Assembly (NCBI GenBank): GCA_023238725.1
Contig: CM041540.1
Coordinates: forward strand, 5,028,708-5,092,707
Length of the DNA: 64,000 nt
Direction of reading: 5' to 3'
Source of the DNA: Scortum barcoo
Taxonomy: Eukaryota; Chordata; Actinopteri; Centrarchiformes; Terapontidae
The notes below the pieces were generated by a model. That model saw only the letters and a program-made list of their open reading frames with translations. It did not search any database and was not told where the DNA came from. The position numbers were made by a program, and so were the translations under genes. Positions 12,061 through 24,264 of this stretch are shown piece by piece. Position 1 is the first letter of the stretch. The number at the start of each line of letters is the position of its first letter.

Positions 12061-13189
12061 GACAAATCAAGCAATTATTTTGTGAAATATTTGTTATGAA
12101 CTGCAGTAAAACTCTCACTTGAATTAAACATGCAATTTGAAGAAATGACCTTTTAGCTCTGGAAAACAATTATTAAGTCCAACATTATTATCTGTTTATT
12201 GCTGAGGGGGAAATTTTTGGCACATTTGTAAGTAAGTAATGTTACTTTCTAGTACTGTGTTTTTTTTTTTAAACTATATTTTTAAATCTATTTAGAAAGT
12301 ACATTGTTGGTAGAAATTCAAATGCTCATTTTCAGTAATCTCAATGCAAGTGTATTAATTATCATTCGAGTTTTGTCTGTAAACCTGAAGCATCACTTTT
12401 AATGATAGTTTGTTAATAATATACTTTAAGTGTTTGTGTACTTTTGTCTTTCACAGGTACACCACTACAGCTTCTCCATACTCCTGCTAGTCGAAGTGGT
12501 AAGTTTCTCTCCTCCTCGTTGTGATGGGGTGCCAGCGCAAAATGTTTACAGATAATGTGACGAAACAGGACGAAGAGATTAGTTCGGTGTCTGGTTTGTG
12601 ATCATGGTGACACGAAAAACCTCCAACAGATGTCAGATGTTGCTAAAAAGAACATTTATTTACTTCTTTTTTTATTTAATCCAATGCTAGCCTGTTATAA
12701 TGATGTACAGGATGATTTTAAGTCACAAAAGTTCATATTTTCTAAATGTTTGTGTTTATTCATTGCGTTTCCCTGCACAGTGCAGAAGACAATAACATAA
12801 ATCTGAATAAGCTTTATTGACAAAGTAATGTGAACAAACATAATGAATTTGACTTTAACTTGAGCTTAATACACTTTACACACAGTTCAATAAAAATTTA
12901 CAGGAAGCTGAAATAAACACAGCTAAAATAATATAATAATGATTAACAACATACAGAAAAGTTAAGTGTTCCTGTTAACGGGTGCAAATATTGCAAAGGA
13001 ATAAATATTTAATGGGTAATAAAATAGATTGTTTTATATACATGAAGTGGGTGGTTATGTACGATATATCCATGTATACATGTCAGTCTTTAGCATGAGG
13101 GATGTATATTTGAATGATGATATGTACATGTTATCTTTAATTATTATATATAATGAAATAATTAACTGATTTAAACACACTCAGTCCAA

Positions 13190-13456
13190 CATATGGAAGC
13201 CCATTTCTGCCAATATGATGTGAAGAAAAAGATCCTGTAAGCCATTTTAATGAGAAAGTTTCTTGAAATAATGACTCTTTATTTTTAGATAGAGTCATTT
13301 ATTTTGAGACCAGCTCATTATTTTGAAATACTTCATTCATTCTTCATACAGTCATTTAAAAAAAAGTTTTTCCAGAAAGTTTCTTATTGTAATGACTTAA
13401 CAAGATGTTTTTGTTTTGTTTTTTTCATCACATAGGCAGTAAAGGGCTTCCATAAT
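13190..13456. mobile_element. MITE-like element with GGAAGCC/GGCTTCC termini in tspan9 intron
   Basis: The left end reads CATATGGAAGCCCATTTCTG and the right end GGGCTTCCATAA, so the termini are inverted. The inside carries several copies of an AATGACTTATTTT-like word. A second, related copy lies at about 55330-55480. No coding capacity is present, so it is presumably a non-autonomous DNA transposon. Confidence 0.6.
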
Positions 13457-13555
13457 AACAGATAATTTAGGAGTGTCTTTTTAATAAACTTTTTAATGTT
13501 GTCTTTTCATGCTTTCTTTATAATTTGTTTTCTTTCAGCGCTCGTCGATTCAGTC

Positions 13556-16335
13556 ATGGCTCGTGGTTGCATCTGCTGCGTTAAGTATATGCTCTTCCTC
13601 TTCAACCTGCTCTTTTGGGTAATTATTCCACATACATGTTACACACACACACACACACAAATAAACAAACAATGGACTTTTAGATGTTAGCGTAAATCAG
13701 TTGAAGATCAACAAAACCAATTTCAGCGTCATTAAATCAGCAGGAAGTGTCTGAGTTTCCTGTGTGTGTTTCAGCTGGGTGGGTGCGGGTTGCTGGGTGT
13801 CGGCGTGTGGCTGTCGGTGTCTCAGGGCAGCTTCGCCACCCTGTCGCCCTCCTTCCCGTCGCTCTCCGCCGCCAACCTCATCATCACCCTCGGCACCGTC
13901 GTCATGGTGACGGGTTTCCTGGGTTGCCTAGGCGCCATCAAGGAGAACAAGTGCCTGCTGCTGAGTGTGAGTGCACTACAATACCCATCATGCATCGCCA
14001 GTTTTTTTTTTAAATATACTTTGAGTGTCTACTTTAGTTATGGTGTATTCAGGTTATGTTGGAATTTCAAACGTTGGAACAACTTGGTGGTTAAAATCAG
14101 TGGCTTAAAGGAAGAAATCATCCAAACATACTACATTAATTAATTTTTAAACTTACCAAACCCCACGTTTATTTAAAAGCTGAAATTAAGAGTATTTCTA
14201 AGTTTTACATTTCTCAGGTCGAAGCATTTCAGTCTGACGCCTTTCTTCTTTTTCTTCAGTTTTTCATCGTTCTGTTGATGATCCTCTTGGCCGAACTCAT
14301 CCTCCTCATCCTGTTCTTCGTCTACACCGACAAGGTAAGACACAGTAAAGGATCATTGGTATGCACTAATGATCCTCCCCTTGCTGTGGGTGAGCGCAGT
14401 TACCTACACATCCCATGATCCACCTCTTCACCTCCGTTTGCCCAGGTGAGCGAAAATGCCAGACGGGACCTGAAAGAAGGGCTGGTGCTGTACAACACAG
14501 ATAACAACGCCGGGCTGAGGGATGCATGGAACACCATACAGGGAGAGGTATAATACACCCACAGATATCAAATTATTTAATATACTTTGATTTTTTATTG
14601 TTTGTACTCTTATTTTTAATCCAGCTGTTATCCTGTAAAGCACTTTGTAATTTGAGCTTCAAGTTAAAGTTTGTAATGCAGTTTTTAAAGCTATAATGGC
14701 CTGTTCTGCTTGTGCACCAGTGGCGATGTTGTGGAGTGATGAACCACAACGACTGGTACGCTGCCTTGCATGAGAACGTGGTTCCTGACCCCTGCTGCCA
14801 GCAGTTTTACCAGGACTGTGGACGCAACGCCTCCAATACCTTCTGGACACGGGTCAGTGTTTGCATGTGTGGTTATAAAGCCTTAAAGTAGGAAATAAAG
14901 TTCACTCATATTAGGGGTGGGGGAAATAATAATTCTACGATGCATCTCGATGCTTTGTTGAATGATTCGATGCAGTTACGTCTACAATCGATTGTCAACG
15001 CAGCTTTCAGCAATGCCATTTCCGGAGTTTGGTCTGTTATGTAAAATGTGTGCTGTGTTCACACTCTGGACCATGAAGACAAAGCAGAAATACAAAGCTG
15101 CAAGAGAAATACAAATACAAAAGAAATGAAACCACCATCATTTTTTTACAGAATATGTACACAATTGTTTGTATTGATGGGGAAAAATGCATCAAATAAT
15201 GATAAATCAATAATCAAATTTCTGATTATCTGAATCAGAATTGTATCATGAGGTGACTGACAGTTCCCATCCTTAGTACATATCCTTTTAACTCTAAATA
15301 TAGTGGAGCATGTGGGGAAATACTCTTATTTGCTTTGCTAAATTCTGCCTACTAGCACCTCGACAGTTCACTCATTTGTAATGAGAAAAAAAGATATAAC
15401 ATGTGAATCAGTGAGCTCTAGATTTGCTCAAAGCTGAATCTTTTGTACCTTTGTGTTCAGCGTTTATGCTAAGCTAACAGGCTATTGGCTGGACAGACAA
15501 TGAGTGGGAGCGATGTCTCCGTCGAAGTCTCAGGAGGAAAGCCAACAAGCAGATTTCCCAAAATTTCAAACAATAAACAATCTCAAACTCTGCTTCGGTT
15601 ATTTATGATATTACATTTAGCTGATGCTTTCATCCAGAACAACTTATAATTAGTGCATTCAGCCACGTAGAGACAGAGTCATTCAATTAAATGAACTACA
15701 TTTAAAAACAATAAGAGATTCAGATATTTATTTTAGTCATTTTACCAACAACAGTGTTTGTCTTGACAAGTGATATTTAAAATAATAAATCTTCAGAGCT
15801 GAGGGTGCAGTTGTATTTTTTTTTTTTGTGGAAGTTTGTGCTCCTTTTTTCACCTGCTGCACCTCCTGAGTGTCTTTCAAACATAATCACAGAAAATAAA
15901 ATGACAAAAACACCACAAATAGAGACAAGATTGGGAAAAAAATTACTTTTAAATCAAGTGTTTTTTTCTTCCTTCTTTTACTTCGGCATTAAAAACCTAC
16001 TGAACACAATTAGAAAAATGTTAGTTGTCTGTATGACTCTGTAATAAAACTTCCTCTCCTTACTAATGGCTGTCGGTGTGCGTTTTCAGGGTTGCTATGA
16101 GAAGGTGGAGGAGTGGCTGGATGACAACAAACACCTCCTGGGTACCATCGCCATGTGTGTGTTGGTCATACAGGTAAAGCGGCTCTTTGTTGCAGTGCGA
16201 ATTTCAATCTGTCACGCAGTTTGTTTATTTTTAAGACGTCGTTCTGCGTTTTGTCTTTCCCAGCTCCTTGGCATGGCGTTCTCCATGACGCTTTACCAAC
16301 AGATCCACCGAGCGGGGAAGAAGTACGAAGCCTGA
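13556..16335 (+). CDS. tspan9: Tetraspanin-9
   Basis: This four-pass tetraspanin organises membrane microdomains; the mammalian protein is known from platelets. Coding exons are 13556-13618 (noncoding part from 13539), 13775-13966, 14260-14334, 14446-14547, 14721-14852, 16090-16173 and 16264-16335. All phases close, giving 239 residues, the same length I recall for human TSPAN9. The start MARGCICCVKYMLFLFNLLF, the segment GFLGCLGAIKENKCLLLS and the end AGKKYEA fit TSPAN9 better than TSPAN4. The large extracellular loop has the CCG motif (WRCCGV), PDPCC, DCGR and GCYEK, six cysteines in all, plus an N-glycosylation site (NAS). No break is seen. Teleosts have two tspan9 paralogues and I cannot say which this is. 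Confidence 0.95.
15607..15671. repeat. Fragment of a dispersed teleost repeat in a tspan9 intron
   Basis: The words ACATTTAGCTGATGCTTT, ATCCAGAACAACTTA and GTGCATTCA follow a pattern I recognise from short interspersed repeats common in teleost introns. Family name not assigned. The surrounding intron 14853-16089 is otherwise unremarkable. Confidence 0.5.
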
Positions 16336-16704
16336 GAGAAAGGTCATTTCGAGCTGTTCATATCGGGTACATAATATTCTGCCCAATCTGTTACCCTCAC
16401 CTTGTGTTTATAGTCACAATAAGCCAGTTACCTTGTGCCACTACAACCTTTTAGGTCACATTTTTCATCTATCCACCCATTTATTGTTGTGAATAGCATT
16501 TAAAATAGTCTCTTATCATTAGTTGTTTTTAAAATCACAATGTAATGTGTGTTTTTATGAGGAGCAAGACAAGAGAAAAGACTGAGTAAAGGAAGAGTGA
16601 GGGGAGTAGTTGTAGAGTTTTTTGGTTGTTAAAAGCCATGCCTGTGGAAGAATATACTGCATTGATCCATTTAGATAAAACAAGTGTCGTGTACTAACAT
16701 GTTC

Positions 16705-16710
16705 AATAAA
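16705..16710 (+). terminator. tspan9: tspan9 polyadenylation signal (AATAAA)
   Basis: AATAAA lies 370 bases after the TGA, with a GTTTGTTTC downstream element. The predicted 3' UTR is about 16336-16735. Confidence 0.6.
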
Positions 16711-17447
16711 AGCACTCTTTCACAAATGTGAGAATTGTTTGTTTCAGGCATACAGATACTTGCTGACTTGCAATGTGTGTTTTTGGTATCTGCTATCACC
16801 CCGACGGTCAAACGCCAGCTCTTTGATGATCCAGACAAAAGACAGGCGAGATTTCAAACGTTTAACAAAGGTTAAGGTAAAGGTTCATCAATCAAAACAC
16901 AGTTTGATCACTTGAGGTGTGAAATATTTGACCTGTTTTTTTAGGTGACAATGTTTGTGGTTAAACTGAATTTTACTGAGAAAAGAGAGTCATTAGTTCG
17001 ACTTTACAGAAACACGTTAAGGCGAATAGAGATTTAAATCAACAGCTAACATGACATTTATCTAAAAGTGCTGGTTTGAGGGAGTTGGTCACATTCTTTG
17101 ACAGGCAGCACACAAAGACAACTGATCACAGCGGGGTTTTTTTAGATTAATCTTAACATAAAGAAATAGTTCGACATTTTTCTGAATTAAAGTACAGCTT
17201 CTCGAAATGTTCCCAGTGCATTACATAAAAGCTGCAGCCTGTGGTGGAAGAAATACTCAACTCTTTTTTACAAATAAAAGTCCTGCATTCAGGATTTCAC
17301 AGCTAAATATATTTAAGTAAAAGTACTTGTACTCTTATAATAAATCATTTTGTAATATTTTTACTAATGATTTAACAGTCGCTGCTGGAGAAAGAGCACA
17401 TTTAAACTACTTTATTTACAGTTTAACATATATATAGAATATGCATC

Positions 17448-19330
17448 CATCCATCCATCCATCTTCATCCGCTTGGATCCGGGACCGGGTCGCGGAGGCA
17501 GCAGTCTGAGCAGAGATGCCCAGACTTCCCTCACCCCAGACACTTCCTCCAGCTCTTCCGGGGGGATCCGAGGCGTTCCCAGGCCAGCCGAGAGACATAT
17601 AGTCTCTCCAGCGTGTCCTGGGTCTTCCCCCGGGGCCTCCTCCCGGTGGGACACGCCTGGAACACCTCCCTAGGGAGGCGTCCAGGGGGCATCCGAAATA
17701 GATGCCCAAGCCACCTCAGCTGACTCCTCTCGATGCGAAGGAGCAGCAGCGGCTCTACTCTGAGCTCCTCCCGAGTGACCGAGCTTCTCACCCTATCTCT
17801 AAGGGAGCGCCCAGCCACCCTGCGGAGGAAACTCATTTCGGCCGCTTGTATCCGATCTGCGATCTTGTCCTTTCGGTCATTACCCAAAGTTCATGACCAC
17901 CATAGGTGAGGTGGGAAGCGTAGATTGACCGGTAAATCGAGAGCCTTCGCCTTTCGACTCAGCTCCTTCTTCACCACGACGGTCCGGTACACCGACCGCA
18001 TAACTGCGGACGCTGCACCAATCCGCCTGTCAATCTCCACGCTCCATCTTTCCCTCACTCGTGAACAAGACCCCGAGATACTTGAACTCCTCCACTTGAG
18101 GCAGGACCTCTCCACCTTCACCCGGAGAGGGCACGCCACCCTTTTCCGGTCGAGAACCATGGCCTCTGATTTGGAGGTGCTGATTCTCATCCCAGCCGCT
18201 TCACACTCGGCTGCAAACCGCTCCAGCACATGCTGAAGGTCCTGGCTTGATGAAGCCAACAGGACAACATCATCTGCAAAAAGCAGAGATGAAATCCTGT
18301 GGTTCCCAAACCGGACTCCCTCCGGCCCCTGGCTACGCCTAGAAATCCTGTCCATAAAGATTATGAACAGGACCGGTGACAAAGGGCAGCCCTGCCGGAG
18401 TCCAACATGTACTGGGAACAGGTCTGACTTACTGCCGGCAATGCGAACCAAGCTCCTGCTCCGGTCGTACAGAGACCGAACAGCCCTTAGCAAAGGCCCC
18501 CGGACCCCATACTCGCATGGAGCACTCCTCCCCACAGAATACCACGAGGGACACGGTCGAATGCCTTCTCCAGATCCACAAAGCACATGTGGACTGGTTG
18601 GGCAAACTCCCATAAACCCTCAAGCACCCTGCGGAGGGTATAGAGCTGGTCCAGTGTTCCACGACCAGGACGAAAACCGCATTGTTCCTCCTGAATCCGA
18701 GGGTCGACTATCGGCCGAATTCTCCTCTCCAGTACCCTGGCGTAGACCTTCCCTGGGGAGGCTGAGAGCTGAGTGTGATCCCCCTGTAGTTGGAACACAC
18801 TCTCCGGTCCCCCTTTTTAAAAAGAGGGACCACCACCCCAGTTTGCCACTCCAGAGGCACTGTCCCCAACCTCCATGCAATGTTGCAGAGGCGTGTCAGC
18901 CAAGACAGCCCCACAACATCCAGAGACTTGAGGTACTCAGGGCGGATCTCATCCACCCCCGGCGCCTTGCCACCGAGGAGCTTGCGAACTACCTCAGTGA
19001 CTTCGGCTTGGGTGATGGACGAGTCCACCTCAGAGTCCCCAGCCTCTGCTTCCTCACTGGAAGGTGGCAGCAGGTCGGTGGGATTGAGGAGATCCTCGAA
19101 GTATTTCTTCCACCGTCCGACAATGTCCTCAGTTGAGGTCAACAGCTCCCCACCCGCACTGTAAACAGTGTTGGCAGAGTACTGCTTCCCCCTTCTGAGG
19201 CGCCGGACGGTTTGCCAGAATCTCTTCGAGGCCGACCGATAGTCCTCCTCCATGGCCTCACCGAACTCCTCCCAGACCCGAGTTTTTGCCTCCAGGACCG
19301 TCCTGGGCTGTGGCTTGCTTGGCCTGCCGG
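17448..19330 (-). mobile_element. Rex3-like (RTE) non-LTR retrotransposon A, 5'-truncated
   Basis: On the minus strand it encodes reverse transcriptase pieces including the catalytic-site motif FADDVVLLA, RQGCPLSPVLFIIFMDR and CGFRPGRGTLDQLYTLRR. The 3' end is a GATG-type tail (CATC units at 17448-17460), the hallmark of Rex3. An 8-bp target-site duplication, TATGCATC, flanks it (17440-17447 and 19331-19338). The uninterrupted site is seen in copy 2 at 33145-33152. The frame is broken in several places and the endonuclease region is missing, so it is a dead copy. Confidence 0.9.
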
Positions 19331-19917
19331 TATGCATCATATTTTATAAATTGAGTATATGTGTTTTTTGCAAAATGCAAGTAAAAATCCTGTATTTAAA
19401 CCTCTAAGTGTACTAATGTTAACCTGCAGAAATATCAGCAGAATTGTACTTCAAGTATCAAATGTAAAAGTACTCGTTATGCAGAAAAATGGTGCCTGTT
19501 AGTGTTGAATATTACACATTATATTATTCGGATTATTATTCCTGATGCATTCATGTGTAGTAGTAGTGTTGAAATACTTTTTAAAAATCACTTGTTTTGT
19601 ATGTGAATATACATTTTTAAAATGAAGTAAAAGTACAGTATTTCTCTCTTAGATGTAGATGAGGATTGTGAAGTAGGATAAAATTAAAAAGAAAAGTATC
19701 TCAAACTTGTGCTTAAGTTCAGCACTTGAGTAAATGTACTTTCCACCACTGGCAGCCAGTTGGCTCATCTTAGCATAAATACTGGAAAATGGGGATGCAT
19801 TTCCAAAAACATTAAAGTATTCCCTTAAAATCTCAGCTGACTACACACCACAGTGTATCAGCATCCTTAGCAGTGCCTTCATCGATCTGAATCAGTGAGC
19901 AGGAGCTTGTTTTCTGG

Positions 19918-20023
19918 TTATAAGTCCATAGTTTTGTCATTATCAAACACGATGCTGCCTTTGATGACGACGTACAGGATGAGCTCCTGGTGTCCTCCGA
20001 GCTGGTAGATCAGATGCTCCCAT
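19918..20023 (-). pseudogene. amdhd1: Extra copy of the amdhd1 terminal exon
   Basis: A 106-nt exon with acceptor CAG encodes WEHLIYQLGGHQELI and ends KTMDL then TAA. It is identical over its length to the exon at 33734-33839, which is nearer to the rest of amdhd1. It came along with the segmental duplication. It has no private upstream amdhd1 exons, so it could be used only as a more distant alternative last exon encoding the same residues. Confidence 0.88.
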
Positions 20024-21775
20024 CTGCAACAAAACGTGGAGAAGAAGGTCTGTTTCACACACAAATGCTTCATTCAAACAAAGCAAGACAATTATCAGTC
20101 AAAACTAAAGGTGTGTCATTTGTAAAAGTATTGTTTCAAGGATAAACATCAATCCATAAATACTAATAATTCGACTTATAATTAAACTTTTATTTTAGTC
20201 CGACTTCAGTCAAACCAGTTGATTTTGAATGGCATATTATATCATTTCCACACAGCTTTTTGAAAACTTATTATTAAAGCACATCTCATCTCTTATCCAA
20301 CCTGTATCAATGACGGACTGACCTTCGTGAACACTGGAGAGTTTTGTGTTATAATACTAAAATACTCACTAACACTAATTAGAGCAACACATTCCCCTTT
20401 TTATATTTTCATCTATTTTACTGAAGTTATTGTTATACATATTGTTCAGTTATCCTGTTTACATGAAGAAGAGAGATGTTTAAAGATTTTACAGTGTGTA
20501 AGAAAACTCTGGAAATGATGGATGAAACTCTAAAATACTCTGGAAAGTATTTTATTTCTTCAAGATCAAGTCAAGTGAAAACCTGAATGTCAGGAATGAA
20601 CTGAACTTACAGAGAAGAGTAAATGTACCAAGTTAAAACTACAGCGAAGCCACACATGCAACCAAGTGAGAAATATGATTAAAATATTGAGACCAAAGAT
20701 TTCCAGATTATATGTGATCCCTCTGACCTTTGGACTCTTTGAGCTTTTACCCACAGGGGGGCGCTATAGACTAGTAAGAGACAACAAATGTGTGTAACAG
20801 CAAGTCCTATTTCATAAATGCAAAACCAACTCAGGATTTCATTTCTCCAAATTTTATTTAAGATGTTTTTTTTTTTTTTTTGAGTTCATGAAACTTTTTA
20901 GAGATTTGTAGCTCTCACAGGACAAACATATGATGATGTTATAGATAAAAATATATTGCTGTAGATTGAAAAAAACAGTGAATCATCTATATTAAAATCA
21001 ACAGAACAATAAATGAAATTAAGAAAAAGATGATCTCCTGTGTGTCAGGACTCAAAACTTCTTCATAAGAAAACTTGACTAAATGAATTCTGACTTATTT
21101 TCCCAGATTTTAAAGACGGTGTGATAAATCCTCTTTACTGACTAACTACACAAATGAAAAAAGCGACAAGTGAAAGAAAACATGAACTTTGAGATGTTTC
21201 TGAGGGAAAGCTGTCTCAGTTATACTCTTATACTCTCTATCAAATTAATAGTTTCTCCATCAGCTTTGTATGACACCCTGTAATGAAGACAAGAAGAAAA
21301 TACTTTGTTCATGTTTGTTTCATTCATCATTAATACCTCCAGTTTGTCCACACATCCCATCAGTAAAGTCTGTTCAATGTTAATACAGATTTCTTTATTT
21401 TAAATGTACAAAATGATAAAGGAAGGTCTGGTGGTTTCTCTCTTTAAGTCTCATGCAACAGAAGGAGAAACAACAACATACAAATACATTCGATACAAAT
21501 ATCCAACAAATACGTGAGCACAGAGAAAAGTCAGTTCAGGGAAACAAAACTCCTCCTGAGCATTGAGAGCCTCCGTGGATAAACAGACACAGGAAGGACC
21601 TAAAGACGACACTCAAACATTTACAGAACAGCTAATGAGAAGATGTCCTCATAATGTTTGATTGACAGCTGAAGAAATGCCACAACAATCAGCTCTCAGC
21701 AACAAACATGAAAACAAAATGAGTTTGAGACCTAAAACACAGAATTTAACCCGCTGACCATTAAATGACTTCTGA
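20024..21775. other. Noncoding part of copy 1 between amdhd1 exon and TRIM
   Basis: No gene is seen. It is collinear with 33840-35637 of copy 2. The region nearest the TRIM stop probably holds the TRIM 3' UTR. Confidence 0.7.
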
Positions 21776-23472
21776 CTATTTCACTTTAATGAACTCAGCT
21801 GTGTCTCCCCAAATGTAAAAACCAAAGTCCAGCATGGAGAGGCTGAGTGAACGTGGTCTGGACTCTGTGGAGGAGAGTCATGGTTTCAGAGATGCTGTAG
21901 AAGGACAGAATACCTTCACTGTGATCCAGGTACACTCCTACTCTGGAGGACCTGAGGACATGAGACAGGAGTTTGGACATTGTTGTGCCAAAAGTTATAA
22001 CTGTTTGTGTCACAAATCTAATGCCCAAGAATCATTATTGACTCCAAATCTAACTTCATTCCACTCTCCTGTCCTGCTGATATCCTTGTATGCGTAACTG
22101 CTATAAAAACTCTCCCTCCTCTCCACTCCACCTCCCAGTAACAACAACGTCCAGTCAGACTCTCTCTACTCAGGACCTGAAAACATGTAGTGAATCTGTC
22201 TGTCTGTGACTAGAATAAGACTGTTGTTGACTCATTACCTGTTGCTTTTCTGTTCCCCTCAGATAATAATAGCCATGTGTTTGCTGTGTTTGGATCCAGT
22301 GTGATTTCAACGTGAATATTTTAAGAACTCAATCTCTGGTCTTGGGTTGTGAATCTGACAGTAAAACTTCCTCTTCAGTCACTGTCGGTGAGATGTTTGT
22401 CCACTTCTCTCTCAGAACGTCCTGTAGTTTATCTCTGACTTTTGACACAGCCGCTGTCACTTCCTCAAAGTATCTGAGAGGACGGATCTTGGATGCTGGA
22501 TGAGTCTGTAGACTGACTGAGTGCTGACAGTGAGGGGTAGTTGTGTAGAAACTGGTTGTGATCCTCTGTTTGTGAGAGCTGCTTCAGATCAGCGTCTTTC
22601 CTCTTCAGCTCAGTGATCTCCTGCTCCAGCTTCTCCTGAAGCTCTTTGACTCGACTCACTTCAGTTTCCTGCTGGGATCTGAGCTGCTGCTTTCACATCA
22701 GAGCTTCTTTTCTGGATGAGGACGGATCAGCTGGCTGAAGATCTTCTTCGCTGTCCTCCACTGCTTTATCAGCAGAGCGATTGATGGCCTCCACCTCCTG
22801 CTGAAGCTCCTTCACATCTTTCTCTCTGTCCTGGATTCTCTGCTGGATGTTTTGTCGACTCACCTCGAGCTCTCTCTGCCTCTCAGTCCTTTCTGCTGCA
22901 GCTGAGACTGTGTCGTGGCCTTTATGTTCATCCATGGAGCAGAGATAACAGATACACTTCTGATCAGTGCGGACAGAAAATCTTCATCACCTCATCATTA
23001 TGACGAGAGCAGATGTTCTCCTGGAGCTTCTTGGAGGGGTCCACCAGCTTGTGGTTTTCAAATAATTCATAATGATGCTGCAGGTGTTTGTCACAGTAGA
23101 GAGGCCAGACATACCAGACAGGACTTGAGGGCTTTCAGTTTTCTCCCAGTGCAGAAATCACAGGCCACATCTTCAGGTCCAGCATAGCAGTGATCAGCAG
23201 GAGCAGCCTTGGAGTCCAAGTCTTCTTCAGTTCCTCCACCAAAGCTGCTAACATGGTGTTTTTCAGCAGGCACAGGCCTCGGTGTGAAGGTCTGCCTACA
23301 CTGAGGGCAGCTGTGGATCCTTCTTCTCATCCTCTTCATCCCAGAAACCTTTAATACAGTTCATGCAGTAGCTGTGTCCACAGGGAAAGTAGTCACCGGA
23401 TCCTTCAAGTAGATCCAGACAGATGGAACAAGAGAAGGTTTCTCGGTTCAGCTGAACTCCTTTCTGCGCCAT
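21776..23472 (-). pseudogene. TRIM-family E3 ligase copy 1, with SPRY remnant, frameshifted
   Basis: The start ATG at 23472 gives MAQKGVQLN, a TRIM RING start. The order is RING, B-box region (ACDFCTGRKLKALKSCLVC), coiled coil (RVKELQEKLEQEITELKRK) and PRY/SPRY (VGVYLDHSEGILSFYS), ending DTAEFIKVK and TAG at 21776-21778. Intact TRIMs of this kind are ubiquitin ligases, often in antiviral immunity. The frame is broken in the RING (an extra T in the LDLLKDPV region, shared with copy 2; further insertions private to this copy) and again in the B-box and SPRY parts. It lies on the same strand as amdhd1. Subfamily not assigned. Confidence 0.85.
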
Positions 23473-24257
23473 TTCAACTCTCCGTCACAGTGATTGTGTT
23501 AGTGTTTCACTTCTAAGGAAGTGAAACCAATTTGTGCTCTGATCTGAACAACATGTGTCTCTGCAGTGAACGGGGCCTGTCAGCTCCCGGACGTCACCAC
23601 ATGTTGGTCCCACCCATCTTCAGACTGTAGATCTGAAGGAGGAGGGAACAAGGAAATCTATGGAGAGAGTGGAGCTGCTGTGTTTGAGAGCAGGAAGAAG
23701 AGGGAGGGCGTGTCGAGCTGTGAATCCAGGAAGAAGAGCAGCACTGTGATTTTAAACTCATTTTTCTCATTTACATTGAAGCTTCAGTTAAAACCTGCGG
23801 CACATTTAATAAAAACATCAAGTTTGTAGTTGTGAAATACATCTTGGCTCCTCGGGATTCATATTTCTCTCACACTTTCTCAAATTTTGCCCACTTTTCT
23901 TTTACTGGTTTAAAAACAGCTGACTGACAACAGGGAGTCATCAAACCAAACTGTCATAAAATATTTAAATACCTGTATTACAATTTTTTCTCAAATTGAG
24001 TGACCTACTTTGAAACATTTTTGACAAAATTGTTCAATCTCAGAACATCATCCTGAGCCAAACAGCATTTAAAGCTTCAGACGGTTGAAACAAACATCAT
24101 AAAACAAGTTATTAGTTGCAGCCAGATCAGATTATTTTAAAGTGATTAAAGATTTACTGCTACCTGAACTTCAGCAGGAGGATGTGTTGAGTCAAATGAA
24201 ACCAGAAGATTTTTGTAAAAACATGGCTGATTGAGGCGGATTTGATGTTGAAATAAA
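23473..24257. other. TRIM 5' flank in copy 1
   Basis: No gene is seen. It matches 36827-37390 in part, including a block with GGAAATCTATGGAGAGAGTG and GTGAATCCAGGAAGAAGAGC. This is presumably the promoter and 5' region of the former TRIM gene. Confidence 0.6.
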
Positions 24258-24264
24258 GCAGGAC

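Noticed and set aside
18363..19136. 257-codon open frame on + at 18.4-19.1 kb
   Set aside because: It is the antisense of the reverse transcriptase of Rex3-like element A.
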